DNA of 64,000 bases from Duganella sp. Root336D2 (GCF_001425005.1 NZ_LMDB01000012.1:186001-250000), one strand, 5' to 3'; shown: positions 26,893 to 36,844, counted from the first letter of the stretch. The notes: a model not told the origin generated them from the sequence alone. Numbers and translations: made by a program.

Positions 26893-27930
26893 ATGGACAT
26901 GCCAAACGCCGACTACGACTCGGCCTGGAAGCAGGCGATCGAGCTCTACTGGCCTGATTTCACTGAACTTTTCCTGCTTGAAGAGTGGGGATGCCGTCCC
27001 GCGCCCGAGAGCCAGGACCAGGAACTTGCCAAATGCTCGCGCGATAGCAATCTGGGCCTTTTCCGGGTCGACAAGCTGTTGCGAGCGCCCGGTGTGGATG
27101 GGCAGCCATACCTGTGGCATATCGAAATCCAGGCTGCCCGCCAGCGCGGGTTCGCGCAGCGCATGTTTGTTTGCCAATACCGTTTATATGAGCATTTTCA
27201 ATTGCCGATGCGCAGTATCGCAATCCTGGGTGACCATAGCCCGACCTGGCGGCCATGCCGGTTTGAACTTGCCGCCGGCAACACCCGCACCACGTTCGAC
27301 TTCGAGACCATCAAGTTACGGGACTTTGAAGACCGCCTGGCGGAGCTCCTGCTCAGTGACAACGTTTTTGCATAGCTGGTGGTGGCGCATCTGTTCACCC
27401 TGCGTACTCGCAAGGAACCTTTAGAGCGTGCGATTGTCAAAGCAAAACTGCTGACGGGACTGCGTACATGTGGTTGGACGCGCAAGAAGTCCAGGGACGT
27501 GTTCGACCTGATTGAGAGGATGATGACACTGCCAGCATTCCTGCAGGCTGAGCTGGAAGCACAGCAGCAAATTTTCGACGGGAGGCTGGAAATGGCTTGG
27601 AAATATCTATGGCAAGAGCGCGCTGAACAGCGTGGAATGGAACGGGGTGAAGCAAGGGGGGAGGCAATTGGAAAAGCGAGGGGGGAGGCAATTGGCGAAG
27701 CGAGGGGGGAGGCACGCGGTGAGGCGCGCGGTGAAGCACGCGGCGAAGTTCGAGGCGAAGCACGTGGTCGACTGGAGTCGATGCGAAGCATGATCTACGC
27801 CCAACTTGAGCTGCGGTTCGGGCAGCTCGACGCGGACGCACGTCAAAAAGTGATGAATGCTTCGCCGGATGAGCTACAGCGTTGGTGCCTGGCGGTAGTG
27901 ACCGCCAGGACCATTGACGAGGTCTTTTAG
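26893..27930 (+). pseudogene. Rpn-family PD-(D/E)XK nuclease/transposase-like protein, interrupted by in-frame TAG
   Basis: Codons 1-160 and the frame after the TAG at 27373-27375 are the same reading frame and together make one Rpn-type protein (345 codons). The N-terminal half has the PD-(D/E)XK-like core: Asp60 in RVDKLLRA, then HIEIQ with Glu78 and Gln80, and the family block RMFVCQYRLYEHF. The stop falls exactly where family members run on from NPFA to VVAAHL-like sequence (here NVFA-stop-LVVAHLFTL). The C-terminal part is helical with a GEAR tandem repeat. A GTG at 27379 could restart the C-terminal half. Rpn proteins promote recombination or resemble transposases. The gene sits between glyQ and lnt, which are usually neighbours, and overlaps the lnt stop by 4 bp. 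Confidence 0.85.
27646..27768 (+). repeat. 12-bp tandem repeat encoding GEAR units
   Basis: Ten 12-bp units encode Gly-Glu-Ala-Arg and close variants (GEAI, GKAR, GEVR). It is a charged, probably helical C-terminal segment of the Rpn-like gene; similar repeats are common in this family and prone to slippage. Confidence 0.9.
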
Positions 27931-29465
27931 CTGCGCAGCTTGCGCGACCACAGCCAGGCGGCGGCGATGGACAAGCCGGCGAGGGCGAGGAGCAGCTTGT
28001 TCTGCAGCCTGATGTAAGGCGTGTCGCCGGACATGCCTTGCACCGTTGCGCTGAGGACACCTGGCGTGCGGTAGGGCAGGGAGTGCGCAATTTCGCCGCG
28101 CGGAGAGATCACGACCGTTGCGCCGCTGTTGGTGGCGCTCAGCATTGGGCGGCCGGTCTCCAGCGAACGCATTTGCGACATCTGCAAATGCTGCGGGATG
28201 GCGATCGATTCGCCGTACCAGGCCAGCTCGGATACGTTCAGCATCACGGTCGCACCGGTCAGCGAAATCTGTTCCGCGATCTCTTCGCCGAACACATTCT
28301 CATAGCAGATGTTTGGCAGCACCTTCTGGTCTTTCACCGGGAACGGGGCCTGGATTACTGCGCCGCGCGTCTGATCGCCGAGAGGAATCTGCATCAGGTT
28401 GGTGAACCAGCGGAAGCCGGTCGGGATGAATTCGCCGAACGGCACCAGGTGGTGCTTGTCGTAGCGATAAGTGCTGGCTGCCAGCGTTGGCGACAGGCCC
28501 AGCACGCTGTTCGAATATTCCACCCCATTCGTCATGGGAATACCCAGCGCGATGTGGCTGCCGGTGCGGCGCGCAAACTGGCCGTAGGAATCCAGGTAGC
28601 CCGGCGGCAGTTGCGAGGCAAACAGCGGCACGCCCGTTTCGGGAATCGCGATCAGGTCGGCCGGTGTTGCCGTTACCTGCTGCTGGTACATGCGCAGGAT
28701 ATCGCCGAGATGCTTGATATCGAACTTGTTCTGCAGCGCGACGTTGCCCTGAACCAGGCGCACCGACAGCGCTTTGCCGGATGGCACGGTCCATTCGATC
28801 CGCCCCAGCACAAAGCCGCCGAGCCAGATGGCCGCTACCAGGCCTATCGCCTTGTAGCGGAAAGGATGCATCATTAGCGGCAGGGCGCCCGCTGTCATGG
28901 CTGCCAGCCAGCTGATACCGTATACGCCCAGTACAGGTGCATAGCCAGCCAGCGGCGAAGTATTGTGGGCGTAGCCAGCGGTGACCCAAGGGAAACCTGT
29001 AAACAGCCAGCCGCGCAGGAATTCAAACAAAGCCCAGCACGCCGGCAGTACCAGCAGCGCCGCAGCAGGCAGCGGCAGCGGCCAACGCTTGCGCAGCCAG
29101 GCAGTAGCAGCCATGGCGCCCGACGTATACAGGGCCATTGCCGCCGCCAACAGGGCGATCGAAATCGCGGCGAGCGGCGCGGGCATGCCGCCAAAGTCGT
29201 GAATGGCGATGTACAGCCAGTGGAAACCAGCCAGGCACCAGCCGAAACCGAAAGCCCAGCCCACCAGGGCGGAAGCGCGCACGCCGTCGGCACGCAAGGC
29301 CTGGTACACCAGCACCGCCAGGGAAAGGACCTGCAGCGGCCACCAGCCGAACGGCGCAAACGCAAACACCCCAACCGCGCCGGCGATGGCGGCGATCAGC
29401 ATGCGGCTACGGGTAGAGCGGGGCGGGGCAGGCGGTTCGCCTGCCTTGGTCTTACGCCAGCGCAT
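27927..29465 (-). CDS. lnt: Apolipoprotein N-acyltransferase
   Basis: 512 residues. Six or more N-terminal membrane helices (about 22-215) are followed by a nitrilase-like periplasmic domain and a last C-terminal helix. The catalytic Glu lies in LIAIPETGVPLF and the catalytic Cys in PNICYENVFGEE. It adds the third acyl chain to lipoproteins. Its start overlaps the corC stop by one base (TAATG), confirming coupling. The 3' end shares its stop with the convergent Rpn remnant. Confidence 0.97.
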   Translation of the reverse strand: MRWRKTKAGEPPAPPRSTRSRMLIAAIAGAVGVFAFAPFGWWPLQVLSLAVLVYQALRADGVRASALVGWAFGFGWCLAGFHWLYIAIHDFGGMPAPLAAISIALLAAAMALYTSGAMAATAWLRKRWPLPLPAAALLVLPACWALFEFLRGWLFTGFPWVTAGYAHNTSPLAGYAPVLGVYGISWLAAMTAGALPLMMHPFRYKAIGLVAAIWLGGFVLGRIEWTVPSGKALSVRLVQGNVALQNKFDIKHLGDILRMYQQQVTATPADLIAIPETGVPLFASQLPPGYLDSYGQFARRTGSHIALGIPMTNGVEYSNSVLGLSPTLAASTYRYDKHHLVPFGEFIPTGFRWFTNLMQIPLGDQTRGAVIQAPFPVKDQKVLPNICYENVFGEEIAEQISLTGATVMLNVSELAWYGESIAIPQHLQMSQMRSLETGRPMLSATNSGATVVISPRGEIAHSLPYRTPGVLSATVQGMSGDTPYIRLQNKLLLALAGLSIAAAWLWSRKLRS

Positions 29466-30352
29466 TAGTCCTGCTCGTCCAGGGAGGCAGGCAGTTTTTC
29501 AACCGTCAGCACATGGACCTGGCGCGCATCGGCGCGCAGCACTTCAAAACGCAGGTTGGCGATGTCAAAGGTATCGCCCTTATGCGGCATGCGGCCCAGG
29601 TGCTTGGCCACCAGGCCGCCGATGGTGTCGACATCCTCGTCGAGCAGGCCGGTATCCAGTTCTTCGTTGAACTGTTCCAGCTCGGTCAGCGCCTTGACGC
29701 GCCAGCGCGGGCCGATCTTGCCTTCCTTGATGGAGAGGATATTGTCTTCTTCTTCGTCGAAGTCGTATTCATCTTCGATATCGCCGACGATCTGCTCCAG
29801 CACATCCTCGATGGTGATCAGGCCGGCCACGCCGGAGTACTCATCGACCACGATGGCCATGTGATTGTGGTTGGCGCGGAAATCGCGCAGCAGCACATTC
29901 AGGCGCTTCGATTCCGGGATGAAGATCGCCGGGCGCAGCATGTCGCGCACGTCGAACGATTCTTCCGCGTAGTAGCGCAGCAAGTCCTTGGCCAGCAGGA
30001 TGCCGACCACCTTGTCGCGCTCGCCTTCGATGGCAGGGAAGCGCGAGTGGGCCGTTTCCAGCACCAGCGGGATCCATTCTTCGATTGGCTTGGTGATATC
30101 GATGACATCCATCTGCGAGCGCGGGATCATGATGTCGCGTGCCGACAAGTCGGACACCTGGAACACGCCTTCGATCATCGACAATGCGTCGGCGTCGATC
30201 AGGTTGCGTTCATGAGCGTCGTGCAGGACTTCAAGCAGCTCCGAGCGGCTCTCGGGCTCAGGGGAAATCAGGGCGGTGAGTCGCTCGAACAGCGACCGGT
30301 GTGGTTTAGCGTCATTCCTGACGCTACTAGAGTGCTCTTGCATAATTGGCAT
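29465..30352 (-). CDS. corC: CorC/HlyC-family transporter-associated CBS protein (YbeX)
   Basis: 295 residues; an alternative start at 30343 removes three. An N-terminal region (LFERLTALISPEPESRSELL) precedes two CBS domains (RDIMIPRSQMDVIDI and FIPESKRLNVLLRDFRANHN...GLITIEDVLEQIVGDI). A C-terminal CorC_HlyC domain follows (WRVKALTELEQFNEELDTGL). It is soluble, without the DUF21 membrane part, as in E. coli YbeX, and is linked to Mg2+/Co2+ homeostasis and ribosome-related phenotypes. It normally follows ybeY directly, but here about 2.7 kb of other genes intervene. Confidence 0.94.
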   Translation of the reverse strand: MPIMQEHSSSVRNDAKPHRSLFERLTALISPEPESRSELLEVLHDAHERNLIDADALSMIEGVFQVSDLSARDIMIPRSQMDVIDITKPIEEWIPLVLETAHSRFPAIEGERDKVVGILLAKDLLRYYAEESFDVRDMLRPAIFIPESKRLNVLLRDFRANHNHMAIVVDEYSGVAGLITIEDVLEQIVGDIEDEYDFDEEEDNILSIKEGKIGPRWRVKALTELEQFNEELDTGLLDEDVDTIGGLVAKHLGRMPHKGDTFDIANLRFEVLRADARQVHVLTVEKLPASLDEQD

Positions 30353-30428
30353 TAAAGCCGTCGTTCCGAAGTGCTATAGCATACACTAAACAGCCGAGCC
30401 ACGGCCGAAATTATCAGATTGGAAACTC

Positions 30429-31445
30429 ATGCAGATCAGTGCAGTCACCTATGGATCCGACCAGTGCGGCCTGGTTTGCGGTTACCTGTTCGGGCGTGGC
30501 CCGCAGCCGGTGCCGATCGAAGCCTCCGAGGCCGAACACTGGCTGCGCGAACCCGGCAATCCACCCGGTGAATTTCTCTGGCTGCATTTCAACCTTGCCA
30601 ACACCGCCAGCGAAAAATGGATGCGCGAGCATGCCGTGCTGGCCAATGAATACTACGACAGCCTGCACGAAGAGGGCGCGCGTTCGACCCGTATCGAGCA
30701 GGCCGACGATACCCTGGTGGCGGTAGTGAATGATGTGTTGCGGGATTTCAGTTTCGAGCCCTCGGATATCTCCAGCGTCTGCCTGAGCGTCGACCGGCGG
30801 CTGGTGGTAAGCGCCCGGCGCAAGCCCTTGCAGGCGGTGGAGCGCTTGCGGCAGGCGGTGCGCAGCGGCGAAAACCTGGTGTCGAGCGTCGTGCTGCTGA
30901 CCCACCTGCTGCGCGACCAGGCTGACGTGCTGACCCGCATCGTGCGCGACGCGACCGGCAAGGTGGACCGGATCGAAGACAACCTCCTGTCGGGCAGGCT
31001 GAAATTCAAGCGCGCCGACCTGGGTGCCCTGCGGCGTGTGCTGGTGCGGCTGCAACGGTTGCTGGCGCCGGAACCGGCCGCCCTGTTCCGCCTTTTGCAA
31101 CGGCCGCCGTCGTGGGCCGGCGAAGCCGATCGCCAGGAGTTGCGCGAGTCAACCGAGGAATTTGCGGTGGTGCTGAACGACATGGCCGCGCTGCAGGAGC
31201 GCATCAAGTTGCTGCAGGAAGAGATTGCCGCGCTGGCCGGCGAGGCCAATAACCGCAGCCTGTATGTGCTGACCATCGTGACCGTGCTGGCGCTGCCGAT
31301 CAATATCATTGCCGGCCTGCTGGGCATGAATGTCGGCGGCGTCCCGCTGGCCGACGACAAGGCCGGCTTCTGGATCATCGCCGGCATCGTGGCCATATTT
31401 ACCGTGGTGGCTGGCGCCTGGCTGTTCCGCCAACGTAACAATTAG
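30429..31445 (+). CDS. CorA/ZntB-family divalent cation transporter
   Basis: 338 residues: a large N-terminal cytoplasmic domain, a long helix (about 200-275), then two C-terminal membrane helices. The pore signature GMN lies in LLGMNVGGVPL. A Zn2+ (ZntB) rather than Mg2+ (CorA) preference is suggested by overall resemblance and cannot be settled by eye. It is divergent from corC and convergent with lysR, whose stop it overlaps by 4 bp (TTAG). Confidence 0.88.
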   Translation: MQISAVTYGSDQCGLVCGYLFGRGPQPVPIEASEAEHWLREPGNPPGEFLWLHFNLANTASEKWMREHAVLANEYYDSLHEEGARSTRIEQADDTLVAVVNDVLRDFSFEPSDISSVCLSVDRRLVVSARRKPLQAVERLRQAVRSGENLVSSVVLLTHLLRDQADVLTRIVRDATGKVDRIEDNLLSGRLKFKRADLGALRRVLVRLQRLLAPEPAALFRLLQRPPSWAGEADRQELRESTEEFAVVLNDMAALQERIKLLQEEIAALAGEANNRSLYVLTIVTVLALPINIIAGLLGMNVGGVPLADDKAGFWIIAGIVAIFTVVAGAWLFRQRNN

Positions 31446-32329
31446 CCGGCGTTGCCGCGCTCCTTCAGCCACTGCGTAAAGGTCGCCACGCGCGGCGAGG
31501 CGCGCCGGCGGCCCACGGCAAACGAATAAGTACCGCTATCGATACAGGCCGGAACGAGGCGCTGCAGCGCACCGCCTTCCACCATTGCCGCAACGAAGAT
31601 TTCCGGCACCACCAGCACTCCTATTCCCTGTACAGCGGCCTGGATGGCAAGGATGGTGTTATCGAAGCCGATGGTCGGCGCCAATGCGCTGCTATCCATG
31701 CCGTGCGCCTGGTTCCAGCCTGGCCACAGGTCGGGCCGGGAAAGCACACCGATGCGCGGCGACTTGGCCAGCCAGCGCAAATCTTGCCGCTCGCGCAGGG
31801 TGGCGCCCTTTGCGAAGGCTGGACTCGACACCAGGATGCAGCGCTCGTGCATGAAGACCTCGGATGGCAGTCCACGCAGTTCTGCCGCATTGCGCCGCAG
31901 GAAAACATCGACCGGTGCAGAAGGATTGATGGCGCCATCGGTGGTGCGCAAATCGACGTGGATGTGCGGGTATCGTTGCCGGAAGCCCGGCAGTTGCGGA
32001 ATCAGCCAGTGCATCGCCAGCGTCACGCTGGTATCGACCAGGATGGACGCTTGGCTGGACCGGCCGCCGCCGGGTTGCAGCAGGTCGACGATCCCGGCCA
32101 TCTTGCCCGCCGCCTGCTCGTGCAGCTGCCGGCCGGCAGCTGTGAGCGTGGCGGAATTGCCGGCCGCACGTTCGAACAGTACTTGCCGGAGGTGTTCTTC
32201 CAGCGCCTGCACCTGGCGGCTGACGGCGCCCGGTGTCAGGTGCAGGGCTTGCGCCGCCTGGCGGAAGCCGCCTTCGCGCACGACGATGCAGAAAACGTGG
32301 AGTGCGTTGAGGGGCGGGCGGACAGTCAT
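31442..32329 (-). CDS. LysR-type transcriptional regulator (GcvA-like)
   Basis: 295 residues from ATG 32329; an upstream TTG (32365) would make a longer form but would run through the operator. The winged HTH covers residues about 5-63 (FRQAAQALHLTPGAVSRQVQ) and a substrate-binding-like effector domain follows. It is divergent from a LysE-family exporter gene, with a LysR-box between them, so it most likely controls that exporter in response to its substrate. Confidence 0.92.
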   Translation of the reverse strand: MTVRPPLNALHVFCIVVREGGFRQAAQALHLTPGAVSRQVQALEEHLRQVLFERAAGNSATLTAAGRQLHEQAAGKMAGIVDLLQPGGGRSSQASILVDTSVTLAMHWLIPQLPGFRQRYPHIHVDLRTTDGAINPSAPVDVFLRRNAAELRGLPSEVFMHERCILVSSPAFAKGATLRERQDLRWLAKSPRIGVLSRPDLWPGWNQAHGMDSSALAPTIGFDNTILAIQAAVQGIGVLVVPEIFVAAMVEGGALQRLVPACIDSGTYSFAVGRRRASPRVATFTQWLKERGNAG

Positions 32330-32349
32330 CGATAGCTCGGCGAAGTGGT

Positions 32350-32366
32350 GTTGAGAAATACTCAAC
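32350..32366. promoter_or_regulatory. LysR-type operator between lysR and lysE-like genes
   Basis: The perfect 6-bp dyad GTTGAG-AAATA-CTCAAC contains the T-N11-A LysR-box pattern. It lies 21 bp upstream of the lysR start and 56 bp upstream of the exporter start, the usual divergent layout for autoregulation and activation. Confidence 0.65.
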
Positions 32367-32421
32367 GCATCATACCAAGTTCTCGTTTGAATGCCTGGCG
32401 GGCAAGCCGCACACTGTGCGC

Positions 32422-33045
32422 ATGAATAATACTTATTGGATGTTCGTGGCCATGGTGGTCTTCACCGTGTCCAGCCCGGGGCCCGGCGTTCTGATGACGC
32501 TGGACAACGCCATCGCAAGCGGCTGGCGCGCGGCCATGCATGGAGTGCTGGGCCTGGCCATCGGCGCCGCGATCATGGCCGGATTGTCAGCGGCCGGCAT
32601 CGGGCTGCTGGTTCGCTCCTGGCCGACCCTGTTCCTGCTGCTGAAATATGGCGGCGTTGGTTATCTTTTCTACCTCGCCTACAGGACCTGGCAACGTGAA
32701 CCAGCGCCGATCGGCGCGGCCGGCGCTTCGCCTGCGAAGGGCTATGGCAGGCGAATGCTGCGCGGTGCGTTACTGCAGGCGAGCAATCCGAAATCGCTAT
32801 TGTTCTTCCTGTCGGTCCTGCCGCAAGTTGCCGGCGCCACGGGGACGGCGCGACAGCAGGTGCCAGTGGCATTGGCCATTGCCACCTACTGCATGGGGCT
32901 GCTGGTTATCCACGGTATCTATGCGGGGCTGGCTTCAAAGGCCAGGGCCTGGCTCAGCCGGCGGAGCGCAGCGCGCACCATGTCGCGCCTGAGCGCCCTG
33001 GTGTTTTGCGCCTTCGGCGCGACCATGCTGTCGCTGCAGATTTAG
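32422..33045 (+). CDS. LysE-family amino-acid/metabolite exporter
   Basis: 207 residues with about six membrane helices. The signature [20 protein letters not shown] near the N-terminus identifies the LysE/RhtB superfamily. ATG 32422 is chosen over a GTG 6 bp upstream. The substrate is unknown. It pairs with the divergent LysR gene and converges on ybeY with a 4-bp stop overlap. Confidence 0.92.
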   Translation: MNNTYWMFVAMVVFTVSSPGPGVLMTLDNAIASGWRAAMHGVLGLAIGAAIMAGLSAAGIGLLVRSWPTLFLLLKYGGVGYLFYLAYRTWQREPAPIGAAGASPAKGYGRRMLRGALLQASNPKSLLFFLSVLPQVAGATGTARQQVPVALAIATYCMGLLVIHGIYAGLASKARAWLSRRSAARTMSRLSALVFCAFGATMLSLQI

Positions 33046-33500
33046 TACGGGTCGGCGTACCCGAGGCCGGTGACGATTTCGGTTTCGATGCCTTCCATCT
33101 CGGCCGCTTCCTCGTCGTCCTCGTGGTCGTAGCCCTGGGCGTGCAGCACGCCGTGCACGATCAGGTGGGCGGTGTGTTCTGCCACGGACTTCTTTTGCTC
33201 GGCCGCTTCGCGCTGCAGCACGTCGGTGCACAGGATGATGTCGGCGCGGGTCGGTTCGTCCTCGGCCACTTCCTCGCCCTCGTTGTAGGCGAAGGTCAGC
33301 ACATTGGTGGCGTAATCCTTGCCCCGGTAATCGCGGTTCAGTTCCTGGCCTTCGGCCGCATCGACAAAGCGGATGGTCAGTTCGGCCGGCGCGAACAAGG
33401 CCGCCTTGACCCATTTGCGGATCATCGGGCGGGTGATTTCTTCCTGCAGGCGCGGGTCGGCGTATTGGACGGACAGGGCCAGCTTATTTTTTTCGGACAT
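33042..33500 (-). CDS. ybeY: Endoribonuclease / rRNA maturation factor YbeY
   Basis: 152 residues. The zinc motif [11 protein letters not shown] (HX3HX5H) and [18 protein letters not shown] are the family signatures. It acts in 16S rRNA 3'-end maturation and ribosome quality control. Its start lies inside the phoH 3' end (17-bp overlap). Confidence 0.97.
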   Translation of the reverse strand: MSEKNKLALSVQYADPRLQEEITRPMIRKWVKAALFAPAELTIRFVDAAEGQELNRDYRGKDYATNVLTFAYNEGEEVAEDEPTRADIILCTDVLQREAAEQKKSVAEHTAHLIVHGVLHAQGYDHEDDEEAAEMEGIETEIVTGLGYADPY

Positions 33501-34551
33501 TGCGCACAGCTTTCACAGCGGGTTTGACGGTTTGCAGCAGGGGCGCGATTTCGGCGCTGGCTTCCTGCGCGCTTTCATAGGCATCGACAATGCGCGCCAC
33601 CAGCGGATGGCGCACCACGTCGGCGCTGGAGAACTGGCTGAAGGCGATGCCGCGCACATTGCGCAGCACGTGCATGGCGTCGACCAGGCCCGATTTCTGG
33701 TGCTTCGCCAGGTCGACCTGGGTGACGTCGCCCGTTACCACGGCCTTGCTGCCGAAGCCGATACGGGTCAGGAACATCTTCATCTGTTCCACCGTGGTGT
33801 TCTGCGCCTCGTCCAGGATGACGAAGGCGTGGTTCAGCGTGCGGCCGCGCATGTATGCCAGCGGCGCGATCTCGATCACCTGTTTCTCGAACATCTTCTG
33901 GGTGCGGTCGAAACCAAGCAAGTCGTACAGCGCGTCGTACAGAGGGCGCAGGTACGGGTCGACCTTCTGGGCGAGGTCGCCCGGCAGGAAACCCAGGCGT
34001 TCGCCTGCTTCCACCGCGGGGCGGGTCAGGATGATGCGCTTGACCGCGTCGCGCTCCAGCGCGTCGACGGCGCAAGCGACTGCCAGGTAAGTCTTGCCGG
34101 TACCGGCCGGACCGACGCCGAAGCTGATGTCGTGATCGAGGATGTTGCGCAGGTAGCGGATCTGGTGCGGCGTACGGCCGCGCAAGTCGTTGCGGCGCGT
34201 CTTCAGCAGCGGGCTGGTGATGTCCGGTTCGTGGAAGGGGGGCTCTTCGCCGGTTGGGGCGTAATCGTCCTGCGCTTCGCTGGCGCGCTGTTCGACCAGG
34301 GCCAGCTGCACTTCCTCCACCGGTACTACCTTGTCGGCGACTTCATAGAAGCGCTCGAGGATGGCGACTGCACGTTCGGCATTGGTGCCGCTGACGATGA
34401 ACTTCTCGCCGCGGCGGAAAATGGTCACGTCCAGCGCCGCGGAAATCTGGCGCAGGTTTTCGTCGAGCGGGCCGCACAGATGGGCCAGGCGCGTGTTGTC
34501 CAGTGGTTCTGGAACGAAGTAGTGCGGTTGCACAGGGGTTTTAGTTTTCAA
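33484..34551 (-). CDS. phoH: PhoH-like ATPase (YbeZ)
   Basis: 355 residues. An N-terminal KH-like region is followed by the PhoH P-loop domain: [19 protein letters not shown] (Walker A) and [15 protein letters not shown] (Walker B). It works with YbeY in RNA metabolism in related bacteria. Overlaps with miaB upstream (4 bp) and ybeY downstream show one operon. Confidence 0.96.
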   Translation of the reverse strand: MKTKTPVQPHYFVPEPLDNTRLAHLCGPLDENLRQISAALDVTIFRRGEKFIVSGTNAERAVAILERFYEVADKVVPVEEVQLALVEQRASEAQDDYAPTGEEPPFHEPDITSPLLKTRRNDLRGRTPHQIRYLRNILDHDISFGVGPAGTGKTYLAVACAVDALERDAVKRIILTRPAVEAGERLGFLPGDLAQKVDPYLRPLYDALYDLLGFDRTQKMFEKQVIEIAPLAYMRGRTLNHAFVILDEAQNTTVEQMKMFLTRIGFGSKAVVTGDVTQVDLAKHQKSGLVDAMHVLRNVRGIAFSQFSSADVVRHPLVARIVDAYESAQEASAEIAPLLQTVKPAVKAVRNVRKK

Positions 34552-35882
34552 AGGTTCGCTTCTCCGCGCAGGGAGTAATCCATACTTTCAATGATGCGCA
34601 CGCTGACCATTTGGCCGACCAGGGCTTGCGCATTGGCGCCGCCGTCGAAGTGGACGGTGCGGGTATTGCTGGCGCGGCCCTGCATCTCGCTGCCGCCGCG
34701 CCTGGATGGGCCTTCCACCAGCACTTGCATGGTCATGCCGACCATGGCGGCGCTGTGGCGCTTGGTGTTTTCATCAAACAGGGCTTGCAGGCGCTGCAGG
34801 CGGGCCGACTTGACTTCGGCCGCGGTGTCGTCGGCCAGGTTGGCGGCCGGGGTGCCGGGGCGCTTGCTGTAGATGAAGCTGAAACTGTTGTCGAAATCGA
34901 CGTCCTGCACCAGCTTGAACATCGCCTCGAAATCCTCGTCCGTCTCGCCGGGGAAGCCGACGATGAAGTCCGACGAAATCACCACGTTCGGTCGCACCGC
35001 GCGCACCTTGCGGATAATGGACTTGTATTCCAGCGCAGTGTAGCCGCGCTTCATGGCGCCCAGGATCTTGTCCGAGCCATGCTGGGCCGGCAGGTAGAGC
35101 TGGTCGGCCAGTTGCGGGATCCTCGCGTAGCAGTCGATCAGGCGCTGCGTGAATTCCTTCGGATGGCTGGTGACGAAGCGGATCCGTTCAATGCCCGGGA
35201 TTTCGGCCACGTATTCGATCAGCATGGCGAAATCGGCGATGCTGCCGTCGGCGGTTTCGCCGCGGAAGGCATTCACGTTCTGGCCCAGCAGCATGACTTC
35301 CTTTACGCCCTGCGCCGCCAGGCCGGCCACTTCGGTCAGCACGTCCTCGAAACGGCGCGACACTTCCTCGCCGCGGGTGTAGGGCACCACGCAGTAGGAG
35401 CAGTACTTGGAGCAGCCTTCCATGATCGAGACATAGGCGAAGGCGCCTTCCACGCGTGCCGGCGGCAGGTGGTCGAACTTCTCGATCTCGGGGAAACTGA
35501 TGTCGATCTGCGGCTTGCCGGACTGGCGGCGCAATTCGATCATCTTGGGCAGGCGGTGCAGGGTCTGCGGGCCGAACACCACGTCCACCAGCGGCGCGCG
35601 CTTGACGATGGCTTCGCCCTCCTGCGAGGCGACGCAGCCGCCCACGCCGATGACCAGTTCAGGCTTGGCTTGCTTGAGTTTCTTGAAGGTGCCCAGGTCC
35701 GAAAACACCTTTTCCTGCGCCTTTTCGCGCACGGAACAAGTGTTGAGGAGGATAACGTCGGCGTCTTCGGGGGATTCGGTACGTACCAGTCCCTCGGACG
35801 CGCCGAGCAGGTCTGCCATCTTGTCCGAGTCGTACTCGTTCATCTGGCAGCCGAAGGTTTTAATGAAGACTTTTTTCTGCAT
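34548..35882 (-). CDS. miaB: tRNA-2-methylthio-N6-dimethylallyladenosine synthase
   Basis: 444 residues from ATG 35882 ([20 protein letters not shown]). Three N-terminal cluster cysteines (GCQMN, NTCSVRE, GGCVASQ), the radical-SAM motif [16 protein letters not shown] and a C-terminal TRAM domain are intact. It methylthiolates i6A37 in tRNAs; the isopentenyl transferase gene miaA is also in this window. A longer start at 35909 is not favoured. Confidence 0.97.
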   Translation of the reverse strand: MQKKVFIKTFGCQMNEYDSDKMADLLGASEGLVRTESPEDADVILLNTCSVREKAQEKVFSDLGTFKKLKQAKPELVIGVGGCVASQEGEAIVKRAPLVDVVFGPQTLHRLPKMIELRRQSGKPQIDISFPEIEKFDHLPPARVEGAFAYVSIMEGCSKYCSYCVVPYTRGEEVSRRFEDVLTEVAGLAAQGVKEVMLLGQNVNAFRGETADGSIADFAMLIEYVAEIPGIERIRFVTSHPKEFTQRLIDCYARIPQLADQLYLPAQHGSDKILGAMKRGYTALEYKSIIRKVRAVRPNVVISSDFIVGFPGETDEDFEAMFKLVQDVDFDNSFSFIYSKRPGTPAANLADDTAAEVKSARLQRLQALFDENTKRHSAAMVGMTMQVLVEGPSRRGGSEMQGRASNTRTVHFDGGANAQALVGQMVSVRIIESMDYSLRGEANL

Positions 35883-35976
35883 ACCCACAAGTTTACCGTA
35901 AATCGCCACCTCGCCCTTGAAATAAGGCCGCGCGGGTCCTAGAGTTAAAAAAGCAATTTTCTGCGGGAGCTACGTC

Positions 35977-36282
35977 ATGGCTATCAATGGAATAGGACCG
36001 ACCACCCCGAATTTCCAGCAGGTCGATAACGCCGCCGCCGAGCGCCGGCTGACCGAACAGCGCCAGTTGCAGCAGGAAGAGCAGCGCATCCGCGAACAGC
36101 AGGCTGCGCGAACCGAGCAAATCAGCACCCGCCGTGAAGAAACCCGTGCCCTGGAACAATCCCAGTCGGCCCAGCAGCAAGACTTCCTGACACGCCAGCA
36201 GCTATTGGCGCAAAACGCCCAGGCCGGGCGCACGGTGCCGGGCACGCCGGCACCCGGCAGCATTATTTCCGTTACAGCCTGA
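35977..36282 (+). CDS. Small Gln/Glu-rich coiled-coil protein, unknown function
   Basis: 101 residues; GGGAG precedes the ATG. The middle (about 18-72) is strongly charged and Gln-rich (ERRLTEQRQLQQEEQRIREQ), predicted to be a long helix or coiled coil. The C-terminus is Pro/Gly-rich (GRTVPGTPAPGSIIS). There is no signal peptide. Divergent from miaB. No family was recognised; it is probably a lineage-specific cytoplasmic protein. Confidence 0.65.
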   Translation: MAINGIGPTTPNFQQVDNAAAERRLTEQRQLQQEEQRIREQQAARTEQISTRREETRALEQSQSAQQQDFLTRQQLLAQNAQAGRTVPGTPAPGSIISVTA

Positions 36283-36360
36283 AATATCCGCGCAACACAA
36301 TTTCCGTGTGGTTCTTTCGTGCGACACAGGAATAATGACTGTGTTGAAATGGCATTGTTG

Positions 36361-36394
36361 TCAAGATTTTCGGCAAATCATCGCCAAGTCTTGA
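36361..36394. promoter_or_regulatory. Inverted repeat upstream of the HTH gene
   Basis: TCAAGA and TCTTGA arms flank inner GGC/GCC bases, about 92 bp before the HTH start codon. It is a candidate operator in an otherwise geneless 204-bp region (36283-36486). It may be chance. Confidence 0.25.
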
Positions 36395-36486
36395 TGTTGA
36401 ACAAGGTTAGCTTCGCAGAGCAGCATGAGAATTTAGCAAGACTGCAAGCACTTTCCTCAACACTCCACTGTCAAGAGAGGATCATC

Positions 36487-36831
36487 ATGGCACACCACGC
36501 TCTCGCTTCGCAGGAAAGCTACAACCCGAACCACCTGCTGGACATCCTGCTCGGCAAAATGCAATTGAAGAACGATGCTGCGCTTTCGCGCATGCTGGAA
36601 GTTGCTCCACCCGTAATCAGTAAAATCCGTCACCACCGTTTGCCGGTCGGCGCTTCGCTGCTGATCCGTATGCATGAAGTGACAGGCATGAGCATCCGCG
36701 AACTGCGTGACTTGATGGGCGACCGCCGCACCAAGTACCGCCTGTCGGATGCCCAGGGCCGCCCGAAACCGGAAGACAAGCCAGTCGGCGCGTCGACCCA
36801 GGGCGGCATGCCGCAAGCCAGCGCGCATTGA
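36487..36831 (+). CDS. Small helix-turn-helix DNA-binding protein (XRE-like)
   Basis: 114 residues. ATG 36487 follows GAGAGGATC. The helical core (LLDILLGKMQLKNDAALSRM, then APPVISKIRHHRLPVGASLLIRMHEVTG) matches a Cro/XRE-type HTH without a clear ligand domain. The tail is polar (GRPKPEDKPVG). It is probably a conserved Oxalobacteraceae regulator; targets are unknown. It ends 13 bp before the convergent HDOD gene. Confidence 0.75.
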   Translation: MAHHALASQESYNPNHLLDILLGKMQLKNDAALSRMLEVAPPVISKIRHHRLPVGASLLIRMHEVTGMSIRELRDLMGDRRTKYRLSDAQGRPKPEDKPVGASTQGGMPQASAH

Positions 36832-36844
36832 GCGTGCCGGTGCC

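Noticed and set aside
27646..27768. CRISPR-like or non-coding repeat array
   Set aside because: The 12-bp units have no spacers and keep the reading frame of the Rpn-like protein.
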